A program made the position numbers and the translations under genes. From NCBI GenBank assembly GCA_028829895.1, contig CM054178.1, positions 104,257,558 through 104,321,557 on the forward strand: a DNA stretch of 64,000 nt, written 5' to 3'. Below the pieces are notes generated by a model, which was given only the letters and a program-made list of their open reading frames with translations, did not search any database and had not been told where the DNA came from. Of the stretch, positions 1-10,743 are shown in pieces; position 1 is the first letter of the stretch, and each line of letters opens with the position of its first letter. Source of the stretch: Sinotaia quadrata. Taxonomy: Eukaryota; Mollusca; Gastropoda; Architaenioglossa; Viviparidae.

Positions 1-150
1 CATTTTATTTATTAATACATTTATTTTATGATTTCATTATCCCAATATCATTTAAACACAAATATAAATGTACTCATTTTATTTATTAATATATGTATGT
101 TATGATTTCATAATCCCATTATTACTTTAAACACAGATGTTGTAAATTTA
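1..150. repeat. Two-copy 74-bp tandem repeat, cut by window edge
   Basis: The segment starting at base 1 recurs from base 75 with a few differences. Both begin CATTTTATTTATTAATA and share the later TTTAAACACA. It may continue to the left of the window. Confidence 0.7.
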
Positions 151-371
151 CTTATTTGATTTATTAAAATGAAATCTGCACATTAAGGTTGAGGGGATAT
201 AAAAAATTTACAGTTTTCACCGCGTCGCTGAATATCAAGGGGAAAGAAGCGTTTTTACTAAGCACCATTTTCATACATTGCCTTCTTTAGCGGGGCAGGG
301 CTGAGTTCTGAGGTTTAAATGTTCAGAGGTCTAAATGTTCAGAAGCCTAACTGTGCCAGTTATCGAGGGAA

Positions 372-672
372 CATGGGAAGCAAGCTATCTTTTATAAACT
401 ATAATGTATGCAATCATGGGAAGCAAGCTATCTTTTATAAACTATAATGTATGCAATCATGGGAAGCAAGCTATCTTTTATAAACTATAATGTATGCAAT
501 CATGGGAAGCAAGCTATCTTTTATAAACTATAATGTATGCAATCATGGGAAGCAAGCTATCTTTTATAAACTATAATGTATGCAATCATGGGAAGCAAGC
601 TATCTTTTATAAACTATAATGTATGCATTCATGGGAAGCAAGCTATCTTTTATAAACTATAATGTATGCAAA
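372..672. repeat. 43-bp minisatellite, seven near-identical copies
   Basis: Units start at 372, 415, 458, 501, 544, 587 and 630. Each begins CATGGGAAGCAAGC and ends near TGTATGCAAT. The copies look identical except for one base near the end of the sixth unit and the partial last one. Such uniformity means recent expansion or ongoing homogenisation. Confidence 0.95.
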
Positions 673-3439
673 GTAATCAGGTGCGTCGTGTTAAAAGAAG
701 AAAATATCAAATGATAAGAGCGGTAATAGAAACGCTTCAACCGTTACTAAATGAAGGGCCGATGATGCTCTTAGTGTTCCTGTGCTGTTCCTGTAGGCCT
801 ACACTTTAAAGAATGGTGGCAGTCGTGAACCAAACGTGCTTTCTCGACAATTTTTTAAACATAAGTTGGAACACATCTTTATTTGCATGAAAAGGCAAAA
901 TATATTTTGTGCAAAAGAAGATATCAGAGTATGCAAAAGAATTTTAAAAACACTCACAACCGAAAGAAGAAATTATTTTTCTTAAATCAAATGTTAATGC
1001 CATATCCTGTCTTTACATCTACATCTTAAACAAAAAAAATACCGTTATATAACGATGAAGAAGTGGATAACTTTATAAGCGGTTCCTTCCCATCCCACAC
1101 TGCAACCGCACAAAGACATCACTGTAGCATGAAATGAACGCATGTGGCGGAATTAATAGCTTTAATTGTCTTCAAATATTATTATTTGTAGCTAGTTCTG
1201 GAGAAAAGAAAGAGAGGCGCCAACTTATTATCACGTTATATTCCCGAGATACCGTTGCATGTTATAGCGGGGTTTCATTGTATTTAAATTAAAGGGAATA
1301 ATGAGGTATATAAAGAGTAGTCGTTCTTGCAATTAATTGTTCAGATATAAATTGCAGGGTACTATTTGTAAAATAATACAAAAATCAAACAAACTAGTTC
1401 ATTTTGATCATATCCAGGTCATAAAGACATTGACTGTTTGCTAGGTTTTATTACAAACCAACTAGCACGTCTTTCAGTGTTGTCAAACATAGAACCATAA
1501 AAACAAATACTTCCAACTTACTTTTAAATACAAAAAGAGAAATATTTTTCACGACTCAAATGTAACTGTAACATCGATGCGATTGGTAATTTTAAAAATA
1601 AGTGAAAACAAATACTATTTGTGAATATTATATCGTTCTATGCACATTTTATGGTTGAAGATTAAAGCACATTTTAATTAAAATTTAAATAATTATAAGT
1701 TTTAAAATAAAACAGCTCGAATGGCAAAAAATCGAATTTTCTTTCAAGTAGCTGAAAAATAACTTGATTATTGTCATATGAATCCATATATCTTTTAATG
1801 ATCCATTAATAGTGATAATAAAAATGTATGCATCTACGTATTCATCAAGATTCATTGTCCTGCCTCCCCAAAATACCGGGGGAGGGGGGCAAGTTCCCGG
1901 TTAAAAATAAGATAACATCAAAAGATGAACGGTTCCAGACAGCCCTGGAGCGACCCAGTAAGCACAACCATCACCATCGCCACCATGGAGTGTTTGGTTA
2001 TTGATTTAATAAAGACTGCCTGAAACTTGATTACCTGGCGGCAGTATGTTCTAAGTCAAGCATGAAATTATCCTAATAATGTTGATTTTTAATCGTATGT
2101 AGCTAGCTATGTTTTCTATAGAAAGAATGAGAGACTTTGCTGAGGCTTTTAAAAATTATAATTAATTTGGAGACACACTCATTTACAGTCTGTAAACCAT
2201 TATGTGACATTTTGCCTTCACAAATTATAATCTTTTTCACTTAAGTCTGCAGTACTTACTTAAAGTAGGTTCTTAAACTGCCTGGTTATCATTGATTATT
2301 GTAAATAAAACCGAGCTGTTCACAAGTGAAGGAATTGTAATATTCTTGTGAATTTCTTCACAGGAATCAAACTTTTGACCCTGTGCTGTATCTGTTGTTA
2401 CAGCATTATTGATACATTATATTTGTTATAAATTACTTAAAATGGATGTGATTTGTATTTTTATTTTTTAGAGTTCACTGCACTTTGATACGTAGCTTCA
2501 CTGAGTATCCTGAACTTCTTCTGTGTGTTTTTTTCAAAATATTCAGTATTAAATAGTTTGAATGGGGGCAGGTCTGATACTAAAACCCTGCTTGCAGTCC
2601 TGTAACTAATTTCATACAGCTTTGCCTGCTTTGAACGTAGTTTCTTATCTAATTAACTTTGAAGTTCAAGGCTATCACTAAAACATCTAAGATGAACATC
2701 TGAGCATGATTTTATGCAGTTTGTTGTAAATAACACGAACTAATGATAAATATTTTTATTTTTATTTTTCAGTAAATTTTTATTTAAGACATAAAACTAT
2801 AACCACGTATTCTTTATTTGGTATTGCATGAATTATTCATTTACTATAGTTAGAAAGATTTTCTAAAATGGATGGGATTATATGAATTTTTTTTTTTTTT
2901 TTTTTTTTTTTGGGTGGGGGTCAAAATTTTCACAACTGAGTAGTGTCTAGGGTTGGTAAATCTATAAGTATTATTTTTTTAAAAGAATATTTTTTAAAGT
3001 ATAAAAATGTTGTTATGATATTCTTTTTTCAAGGCGTGTAGAGAGCTGATTCATGTTTGTTGCTCACGTAATACTTTTATATCTGTTGTAAATAAAAATA
3101 AATATTATGAGCACAGGTACTTTCTAGCCTTTGTGCATGCCGTTCTGATACATATTCAGTATTTGGTCATTATGTGATATCTTTTTAATTCTCTATAGTT
3201 TTATTAAAAGTTAATGAAATTGTAATCAGATATTAAAAATGAAACTGTAATCAGAGCACAGTGCATTTAATAAATTTATAATTTTATTAAGCAAGTGTCT
3301 GAAGTTAGAAATATGAAAATTTGTTTCATTTATGAAGTTTGTCTGTCCATTGCTTACAACTGTTATTTTATTAAACCGAATAATCATCATCAATAAATTT
3401 AATTAAGAATAAATTGTTAATTTAATGGACAAACTTTCC

Positions 3440-4130
3440 TTATTATCAACGATCATCTAATAGTACAGTTAGATGTAAGTGCACAAGTAAAATAAACCAT
3501 CCTTACTATTAATGATCAGCAACAGGAAAAGCTATAGTTAAATTGACCTAGGAAAATAAAAAGTCTTTAATATTAATGATCAGATAATAATGAAGCTAGT
3601 AACAAGTGCCCAATTAAATAAAGGTCCTTACTATTAATGATCAGACAATAATGCATTTAGATATAAGTGTCCAATTAAATAGGTCATCTTTACTATTAAT
3701 GATCAGATAATAGTGCATTTAGATATGTGTCCAATTAAATAGGTCATCTTTACTATTAGTGATCAGATAATAGTGCTTTTAGATATGTGTCCAATTAAAC
3801 AGGTCATCTTTACTATTAATGATATGATAATAATGCAATTAGATATAAGTGCCCAGTTAAATAAACCGTTCTTACCATTAATTATAAGATAATAGTGCAG
3901 TTAGATATAAAAATCCAATTAAATAAACGGTCCCTAATGTTAATGATCAGATAATAATGCAGTTAGATATAAGTGCCCAATTAAATAAACCGTCCTTACC
4001 GTTAATTTTCAGGATAATAAAGCAGTTAGATATAAAAATCCAATTAAATAAACCGTCCCTACTGTTAATAATCAGATAATAATACAATTAGATGTAAATG
4101 TCCAAGTATAATACTGTCCTTACTATACTA
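3440..4130. repeat. Degenerate minisatellite, units of about 60 bp
   Basis: About ten or eleven diverged units share CTATTAATGATCAGATAATA, TTAGATATAAGTG and CCAATTAAATAAACCGTCC segments. The divergence between units indicates an older array than the one at 372-672. It lies about 0.9 kb upstream of the GAREM exon. Confidence 0.85.
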
Positions 4131-5019
4131 GCAGTGAAGAAATCAGCAGAAAATCTCGTCCCTTGCTAAAATTACCTTAATATCTATTCATTCCAATCAA
4201 AATGCCTTTGGTAAAGTTAGCTAGATGTCATATTTATTCCCATCAAAATGTCTATGATAAATTGAGCTAGATGCATTCATTCCGATCAAAATTATTTTAG
4301 TAAAATAAACCTTAACAAAATGTAAGAAATTAACACTTTGGCTAGTCCATAGATAAAATAAATTGTTAACTTAATATAAGAATAAGTGAACATATCTTTA
4401 GCAGGTGCAATCCCAGCTAAAATAAATCCTGTGTGAACTTAATTTTTAGTAAAGAAATACTGAGCAAATCACAGAAACAGGTAAAATATGTACTGTAAAC
4501 TCACTGTTATATCTTACTGTTAGTAAGAATATTTCACAATATCTAGGCAAAATATATCATACTAAAACTTAATAATTATTACAGCATCTTGGCCCCAAAA
4601 ACAATCTTATATTTTTATGATAATAAACAGATGACATCTAGGCAAAATAAATCATGTATACTTATTAGTAAACAAATCTTCAACAGATCACAGCATCTAC
4701 ACATAATAAATCATGTACACCTTTTATTAGCAAACAAATCTTTAACCTTTAGCGCCTAGACAACTTGAATTGTGTACACTTTTGAATAGTAAAAATTCAA
4801 CACTTTCTGTATCATGGAAAAATAAACCAGGTCAACATGGATACATAAAGAAATCTTCAGCAGATGTAAGTATCTAGAAAACAATGTGATCTGAACTTGA
4901 TATCAGTAAACTCATCTTCTAAAACTGACGTCACCAGGCAAAAATAACTCTATTCTATTAAATAATATGTCTGTAGGTTCTTTTCCTTTATTAGTTAAAT
5001 CATTATTTATAATCCACAG

Positions 5020-5341
5020 GAGTTCCAAAGACTCGTTGTATGAGCACCTCCCACCAGCACCCAAACCACCGTCGAGGTGTAATAGTGAACGCGTGCATGT
5101 GGACGTGGAAGCGGAGTTCCATCTGGAGGAGGATGATTATATGGTGCCACTGAGTTTGCCTGAGGACATCCCTGTCAGGTCTGCTGGGTCAGAGGTTCAT
5201 CTGCGCTGGAAACCGCCCACCGTTCCTCGCAGCGACTCGGCCAAATACAGCCGCTCCAAGAAATGCAAAAGTGATGTGATTCCTGGCTTGGCAAAATTGT
5301 CCGTGACCGGTGACTCTCCAATGAACTGTACGAATTCTAAG
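5020..5341 (+). CDS. GAREM: GAREM-like gene, penultimate exon
   Basis: The acceptor is AATCCACAG at 5011-5019. The first base completes a codon begun in the previous exon, then 107 codons follow in frame, ending AAG before the donor GTAAAA at 5342. Proline-rich SH3-binding type motifs and YEHLPPAPKPP are at the start. The open frame continues a little beyond the donor but loses family similarity there. Confidence 0.85.
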
Positions 5342-6913
5342 GTAAAACTTTTGATTTCGTTGCTGCCTCATTCACTGTTAGGTTAGGATAGATCTGCTTA
5401 TTAAATGTTTTTTGAATGAAGTGCAATAACTTAGCTTCCTTAACAGTTGGCACCAGGATAACAGTAATCGCTGGAAGGCGGGTAACTGAATTAATGTTGA
5501 AAAGAAAATGTCTTCCTAGCTATCATGTTTCTTCAGGCATTCGGAATATTTGTGCAGTTGTTATATTTATAATAGTTAAATTATTATATGTAGATCCTAT
5601 AGTATTTAAAATATCGTATTATAATTATTATATTTAAATAAATTCGTATATTTATAACATTTAATCGATTCTCCTTTCAGTTTGTAAAACAGAATACTAA
5701 TTTTATTGAAAATTATGTTATACATTTTTAATAAACATGTTACTTCTGCTCTTAGAAACAGGTCTTTTTGTGTCATTTGCATGAGCAGGAACCTCACAAC
5801 CGGTCCAGCAGTGTCATGGCAACACCTCACTGGGCCGGAAGCACGTCACAGATATATGGTTATCGGACCCACGACAGACATGGAATGGAGGTGAATGCAG
5901 TTCCTTCTTCATGGCGCGATGATCCGGCACACTTCAACCTCCACAACAGCAGTAGCAACAGCGAGCTGGGTACTCTCACCCGCAAGTCGGTGGAACAGTT
6001 AGACTTAGAGACACGCTCGAGCCAAGGTGGCCGCTATGTGCCGCGGTCTCAGAGGAATCTCCAAATGAATTCTAATGCAACCATTCGGTCTCACAACTTG
6101 CGCGATAGACACGGTAGTTTCTTCGAACTTTTCCACTTCAGTGACTCTTTCCGAGATCTGCGTGACAGTAATAACGTGTCTGACCCCAACTCCACTGTTA
6201 GTTCCCACTCCCATATCGTCAACCCGACACCAGCCGGGTACCCGCCGCAAGTGGTGCTGCGTTCGCGCCATTCATTCTTGGGACTACCCTCTGAATCCAT
6301 GCGGAGCAGTGGCGGAATGAGAGGAGGGGAGGTAAGCAGAGCCGGGGAGAATCCATACGGAACTGTCGTCATGTCGCCCTACCCATCTGGTTCTAGTCAC
6401 AGTCAAGATGTCCACCCTATGTCCCCTGTGACGTTTTATCCGCGACCCCGTTCCAATGTTCCCTATGCCGAGAGTGAGCCAGCGTACGGTTATAAATACC
6501 AGAGAACAACGTCAGTAACCGGCCTGAGCGACTCGGCTTACCCTAAACAGGGAAATGATTCTGCTATTTCTATGGGTTCCAGAGCAGGTGACTATGTCTT
6601 CAACAACGATAGCGAATACAGTTACAATGACTATAATGAAAACGGAAGCGGAAGCATCATCATCGATAGGGATGATAACTGGACGCCTCCTGACGACATT
6701 TCCGGCCTCTCGGTGCAAGAGATTTCCAAGTCACTGCGGTATATCGGTATGAAAGACCGAGTGGCCTTGCGATTCGCCAACGAACAAATAGACGGGAACA
6801 TGTTGTGTTCATTGGACAAGCGCCTGCTAAAGGAGGGATTTCCTGAACTTAACGCACTTGAAATTAAGAAAATTCTGGACTTTGTGCGTGGCTGGAGACC
6901 AAAAAAGAAATGA
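5020..6913 (+). CDS. GAREM: GAREM-family adaptor, C-terminal part (two exons)
   Basis: GAREM proteins (GRB2-associated regulators of MAPK/ERK) are cytoplasmic adaptors. They become tyrosine-phosphorylated downstream of receptor tyrosine kinases and bind GRB2 and SHP2. They have an N-terminal CABIT domain, a proline/tyrosine-rich middle and a C-terminal SAM domain. Here I see join(5020-5341, 5756-6913), about 493 codons, ending in TGA at 6911-6913. The first exon carries proline motifs (LPPAPKPPSR) and a candidate phosphotyrosine site (DDYMVPL). The last about 70 residues form a SAM-like helical domain (DISGLSVQEISKSLRYIGM ... ILDFVRGWRPKKK). The final GWRPK is the characteristic end of GAREM1. 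The CABIT exons lie left of the window. The long serine-rich stretch between is probably disordered. Family assignment is firm; GAREM1 versus GAREM2 cannot be decided because invertebrates usually have one ancestral copy. Confidence 0.88.
5756..6913 (+). CDS. GAREM: GAREM-like gene, terminal exon with SAM domain
   Basis: The acceptor is TCTGCTCTTAG ending at 5755; the exon starts in phase 0 with AAACAGGTC, so it joins the previous exon without a frame change. It has 385 codons plus TGA. Serine/asparagine-rich sequence fills the first about 300 residues and the SAM domain lies roughly in bases 6690-6900. There is no in-frame ATG that would suggest an independent start. Confidence 0.87.
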   Translation, partial: KQVFLCHLHEQEPHNRSSSVMATPHWAGSTSQIYGYRTHDRHGMEVNAVPSSWRDDPAHFNLHNSSSNSELGTLTRKSVEQLDLETRSSQGGRYVPRSQRNLQMNSNATIRSHNLRDRHGSFFELFHFSDSFRDLRDSNNVSDPNSTVSSHSHIVNPTPAGYPPQVVLRSRHSFLGLPSESMRSSGGMRGGEVSRAGENPYGTVVMSPYPSGSSHSQDVHPMSPVTFYPRPRSNVPYAESEPAYGYKYQRTTSVTGLSDSAYPKQGNDSAISMGSRAGDYVFNNDSEYSYNDYNENGSGSIIIDRDDNWTPPDDISGLSVQEISKSLRYIGMKDRVALRFANEQIDGNMLCSLDKRLLKEGFPELNALEIKKILDFVRGWRPKKK

Positions 6914-7193
6914 GTAGAAAAAACGAAAAAACTTAATATGAGTAAATGACCTAACACTATTCCTGAGAAAATTATAATGCTGAGAATTTTTTTTACTCGG
7001 TGTTAGTTTGGTAAACTATACAGTCGGTTACCACTAAATATTCTCAGTGTATATCATGTAAAGTCTTCCGGGGGCACTGAATATCAAATATCGTTAACAG
7101 AATTGTGCATATATTTCATTTTGACTTTCATCTTAGCCATTGACCTTGAAATGATATAAGTTCATTAACGCTAGAAGCACTTCACTCTAAAGC

Positions 7194-7199
7194 AATAAA
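7194..7199 (+). terminator. Poly(A) signal AATAAA, proximal candidate
   Basis: This is the first canonical AATAAA after the GAREM stop codon, 281 bases downstream. It would give a short 3'UTR. Confidence 0.35.
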
Positions 7200-8280
7200 A
7201 GGCCATTAGAATTTCATTCGCAATACAGTTTTATATAGCCCGAGATTTGATAAATGGCTGTATGTGATGCAGTTGAACCATAAGTATGTGGAACATTTAT
7301 GTTTCAGCCATATGTCAAAGTCTGTTGGTTGATTTAGCAATTGGGGGAGTCGGGGTGGGTGTGTGGTGTGGAAAAGTGAATGGACTGCAAGAACAAGAAA
7401 TGGCCGAGGTTGTAATAACCAAACTATCCTACTATGCATTTTAAAATTAAATGAACATAAATTAAATTTATAATTCGACACTGAGAAATGCACAAACTTT
7501 GGTTGTTGTTTTTAAAAGCATCTAGATGACTTTGGTTCTTACAGCAGAAGACCTTATAAAAAGTGATTTAACTGGTATAGTATTTATGTGTGTTTCCTTG
7601 CTAAGATTGTTTGCTTTTCCTAGCGTTTGATGGGGGCACGTGATTGAAGAGCAACTAGTATTATATTTTTTTAATGAGAGATATGGTATTATAATTGTGC
7701 TTGTCTTTTGCCTGTTAGACAGTGCGTGTTTGTATGCAATTCTGTTTCGTTGTGACGTCATACCTGTGAAACATTTCCCGAAACTAAGGTTCGGTGTTTC
7801 AGTTTGTAACTCGGGATAGTATACTTCTTCACTGCCATTCTGTGTTTCCTGATGAGTAGATTTGCGGATCGTTGAGCGATTTAACAGATTTACTTTCAAA
7901 GTTCTCCCTTTTCCTATATGTTCTCTTTTGTCTCGATATATTTCTCTTATAAAACATCTTTATTTGCTTTCCCTTGAGACTCATATGCCAGCATGATAAC
8001 TTCAACAAGAAAGTTGAAAGACTCGCTCTTCATTTCAGAAGGTCCTGATGGAATCGATGGTGAGGATTCTCGTCTTATGGAAACTAAAGTATGGTACCAA
8101 CCGAACATCTCGAGCCAATTACAATGCTTGAGAAAGGCGTGGTAATTGAACATATTTAATTCAGTAGTATATCAAAAGCAAAACTAAACTGCCGTTCTGG
8201 GCTGTCCGCCATGTCATCGTCGGGTTGAGGGAAGGGAGAAAATAAAGCACGTCATGCTGACGGTTATTTTGTCGACCTCA

Positions 8281-8434
8281 TTCCTTTAGTTACTACATTT
8301 AGTACATCTTTTCATTTTCTTTTGCTCTTAGCTGAGTGATACTGAAATGTTAACCTGTAAATTCCTTTAGTTACTACATTTAGTACATCTTTTCATTTTC
8401 TTTTGCTCTTAGCAGAATGATACTGAAATGTTAA
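8281..8434. repeat. 81-bp direct duplication
   Basis: TTCCTTTAGTTACTACATTT starts at 8281 and again at 8362. The two copies differ by very few bases (GCTGAGTGA versus GCAGAATGA). Confidence 0.9.
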
Positions 8435-8971
8435 CAGGGGGAAGCGTCTTTATGGTCTCAAGGGAAGATTATTCCCCTGCGCTATGTATGGTTTGTTGTA
8501 GTTGTCGCCCTCGGTGCTGTCTTTTCTTTCGAAGTTCATTAAAACAGTCGAGGACACTTCTGATGTTTTTGATAGCATGCATGACGTAATAATGCCAGTG
8601 ACAAGTATAGATTTATATTTAACAATGTATGTTTTATAATTAAAACAATTTTCGGATATTGGTTTAAGGCTACAAAAACACATTTTATTTTATTTATCGT
8701 TCGAAGGGTGGTAACTTGCACTAAAAACATAACTCATGACACAGAAGAACATACACATGCTTAATAGTAATAATTTTAAGCTTATGAATGTGACATCCTT
8801 CCTTTTCATATATACTATTTAATTCATTTGTACTCTCGTTGATGTATATGCTTTCTTAAACTTCTTTACGTGGACAAAATATATTTATTGAATACGTGTG
8901 AGCCTGGCCTGGACTTCAAATGTAAAAGTGATAACTGATATGCTCGATGTAAAAAAAGGCGTCGTTGTTTC

Positions 8972-8977
8972 AATAAA
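8972..8977 (+). terminator. Poly(A) signal AATAAA, distal candidate
   Basis: AATAAA is followed by a GT-rich downstream element near 9020-9040. It would give a 3'UTR of about 2.1 kb, typical for a signalling adaptor. Confidence 0.4.
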
Positions 8978-9589
8978 GTTTGACTGTGACAGCATTTTTA
9001 GAACAAGCAAATGAGTTTGCAGTGTATGTGTAGTGTGGACTTCAATTATTATTAAACTTTTTATACTGAAATTTGCTTTTATCTTGATTCATTTCAGTAT
9101 AATTTTATTGTTTCCTATATATATAGGTTGTCATATTTTCACTATGTTTTAGGGTTGCTTGTTTGATTTTTGTTTCGTTCATTGATGAGGTGGGGGGTTT
9201 TTATTCGTTATGTTTGAGTATTTTTATTTGCTTGCCGTTGGTTAAACACTTATTTTATTATCTCAGTATTTAAGTCATCCGTTAATAATAAATTGAATAA
9301 AAATAAATAATAAAGGTTTAATTTAATAAATTCTCATGGATGGACTAAAACGTGTTACACTGATAAACGGTTAATCCATTCTCACAGTAATAATTCACTT
9401 TGTGATCTCGATCACTGGGAATCCTATCACGAATCACCTTTATAAGAGGAGATGCATTTTAATAGTAAAGAAGTGAATTAATGTATCGTCAATACCTGAT
9501 TGTTGTCCACTTATAAACTTGTTTAATTTTACTGATAGACGTACTGCTCGACTATTTCTTCGCTTTGAATTAGAATGTATCTTTCACTG

Positions 9590-10095
9590 TGCTAGTAGTC
9601 TAGTTTTAAACATCAACAAATACCTATCGCTTACTGTAACACTATGCTAGAAGACTAGTTAAAAATCAAAAAGTATCTTTCGCAAACTGTAACACTGCAT
9701 TAATAGACTAGTTTAAACATCTAAAAGTACCTTTCACAGACTGTAGCACTGTGTTAGTAGATTACTTTAAATATAAAAAAGTACCTTTCACAGACTGTAG
9801 CACTGTGTTAGTAGATTAGTTTAAATATAAAAAAGTACCTTTCACAGACTGTAGCACTGTGTTAGTAGATTAGTTTAAATATAAAAAGTACCTTTCACAG
9901 ACTGTAGCACTGTGTTAATAGATTAGTTTAAATATAAAAAAGTACCTTTCACAGACTGTAGCACTGTGTTAGTAGATTAGTTTAAATATAAAAAAGTACC
10001 TTTCACAGACTGTAGCACTGTGTTAGTAGATTAGTTTAAATATAAAAAAGTACCTTTCACAGGCTGTAGCACTGTGCTAGAAGCCTAGTTTAAAA
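9590..10095. repeat. 53-54-bp minisatellite, about nine to ten copies
   Basis: CTGTAGCACTGTGTTAGTAG recurs at 9741, 9795, 9849, 9902 and onward, with TTTAAATATAAAAAAGTACC between. The outer units (from about 9590, and the last near 10070) are diverged while the inner ones are almost identical, a typical core-expansion pattern. Confidence 0.9.
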
Positions 10096-10456
10096 CAATA
10101 AACTTAAAAATAATAATCTTTCTAAGATACATTGGGGGGGGGGGCTGCGAATTGGCACTAACAGAATCTTTAAGACGAAAACATTGAATGTATATGATTA
10201 CAAAGAAATTCCATTCCGTTCTTTTACAGCCCTTTTGCTAGACTGTATAATTCATTGGCTAGTGGTATAGTTCATTAGTTAGTTTTGTACAACCCTTTAT
10301 GAGGGTTTACACTTTCAAAATTCATTGAACTAGTTGAATTATCATCAGAGTTAAAAACCCGAAATAGGCTGACTTGTCATCAGACTTCAACAACCGAAAG
10401 GGGTCTACTTGTCATCAGACCTCAACTTTGGACTACCGGGACACCACTTATTATTG

Positions 10457-10705
10457 TTATGCCTCTTTCCACGACTTCTGTTTGCCTGTCGGTTGTGATC
10501 CAAGGTCTCGGAATCTTACCAAGATTCTGGGAGATCCAAGGTTTTACGGAGGATGTGGGCACTTCCGAGGAGCGCTGCTTTGAGTAGTGGAGCGAGTCTT
10601 TGGTTTCCAGGGAATTTATTCAGGTAGCCTTCCAATTCAGATGTTTTGTTCCCCAAGGCTCTTATCACTATAGATATCACTTCTGCTTTTACATTCCACA
10701 GTCCA
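10457..10705 (-). mobile_element. Inverted 3'-end fragment of the adjacent RLE-type LINE
   Basis: Read on the - strand this segment matches the 3' end of the LINE at about 12095-12345. The shared blocks include CCTGTCGGTTGTGA, GTCTCGGAATCTTACCAAGA, AAGGTTTTACGGAGGA, TTTATTCAGGTAGCCTTC and CCCCAAGGCTC. I estimate 85-90% identity over about 250 bp by eye. It is either a second, 5'-truncated copy inserted in the opposite direction, or the product of an inversion at integration. A short GACTTGTCATCAGAC duplication lies just to its left (10368-10424). Confidence 0.8.

Positions 10706-10743
<38 letters not shown>
10706..10743. repeat. (TTA)n microsatellite at the junction of two LINE pieces
   Basis: About twelve ATT/TTA units sit exactly between the inverted LINE fragment and the start of the forward LINE copy. 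The forward copy's own tail (near 12405-12420) ends in AAT repeats, so this run may be a LINE tail or a slippage product. Confidence 0.9.

Larger units (their letters stand above)
1..5019. other. Intron or upstream DNA of the GAREM-like gene
   Basis: No coding exon is recognisable on either strand. The stretch is AT-rich and ends at a splice acceptor (CAG at 5017-5019). It holds a 74-bp duplication near the left edge, a perfect 43-bp array (372-672), a poly-T run near 2889-2911 and a degenerate array of about 60-bp units (3440-4130). A short segment around 1247-1280, read on the - strand, resembles a pogo/Tigger-type terminus (GAAACCCCGCTATAAC) next to TA, but I found no matching second end. 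Since the next exon begins with one base that completes a codon, this must be an intron at least at its right side; the upstream coding exons are outside the window. Confidence 0.6.
6914..9020 (+). other. Probable 3'UTR of the GAREM-like gene
   Basis: No coding similarity was seen. Poly(A) signals AATAAA lie at 7194-7199 and 8972-8977. The latter is followed about 45 bases on by a GT-rich stretch (TGTATGTGTAGTGTGG), a good cleavage context. A CRE-type palindrome TGACGTCA occurs at 7753-7760. The short ORFs here match nothing I recognise. Confidence 0.4.

Noticed and set aside
1247..1280. Possible pogo/Tigger transposon end
   Set aside because: Only one terminus could be found and its partner is missing; not enough to call an element.
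5416..5637. ORF between the two GAREM exons
   Set aside because: It lies in a phase-consistent GT...AG intron and has no family similarity.
7522..7899. 125-residue - strand ORF downstream of GAREM
   Set aside because: No recognisable motif or splice context; it lies in the probable 3'UTR.
10374..10583. 69-residue ORF and its - strand partner at 11931-12314
   Set aside because: Both fall in the two inverted copies of the LINE 3' region and share peptides for that reason; they are not genes.
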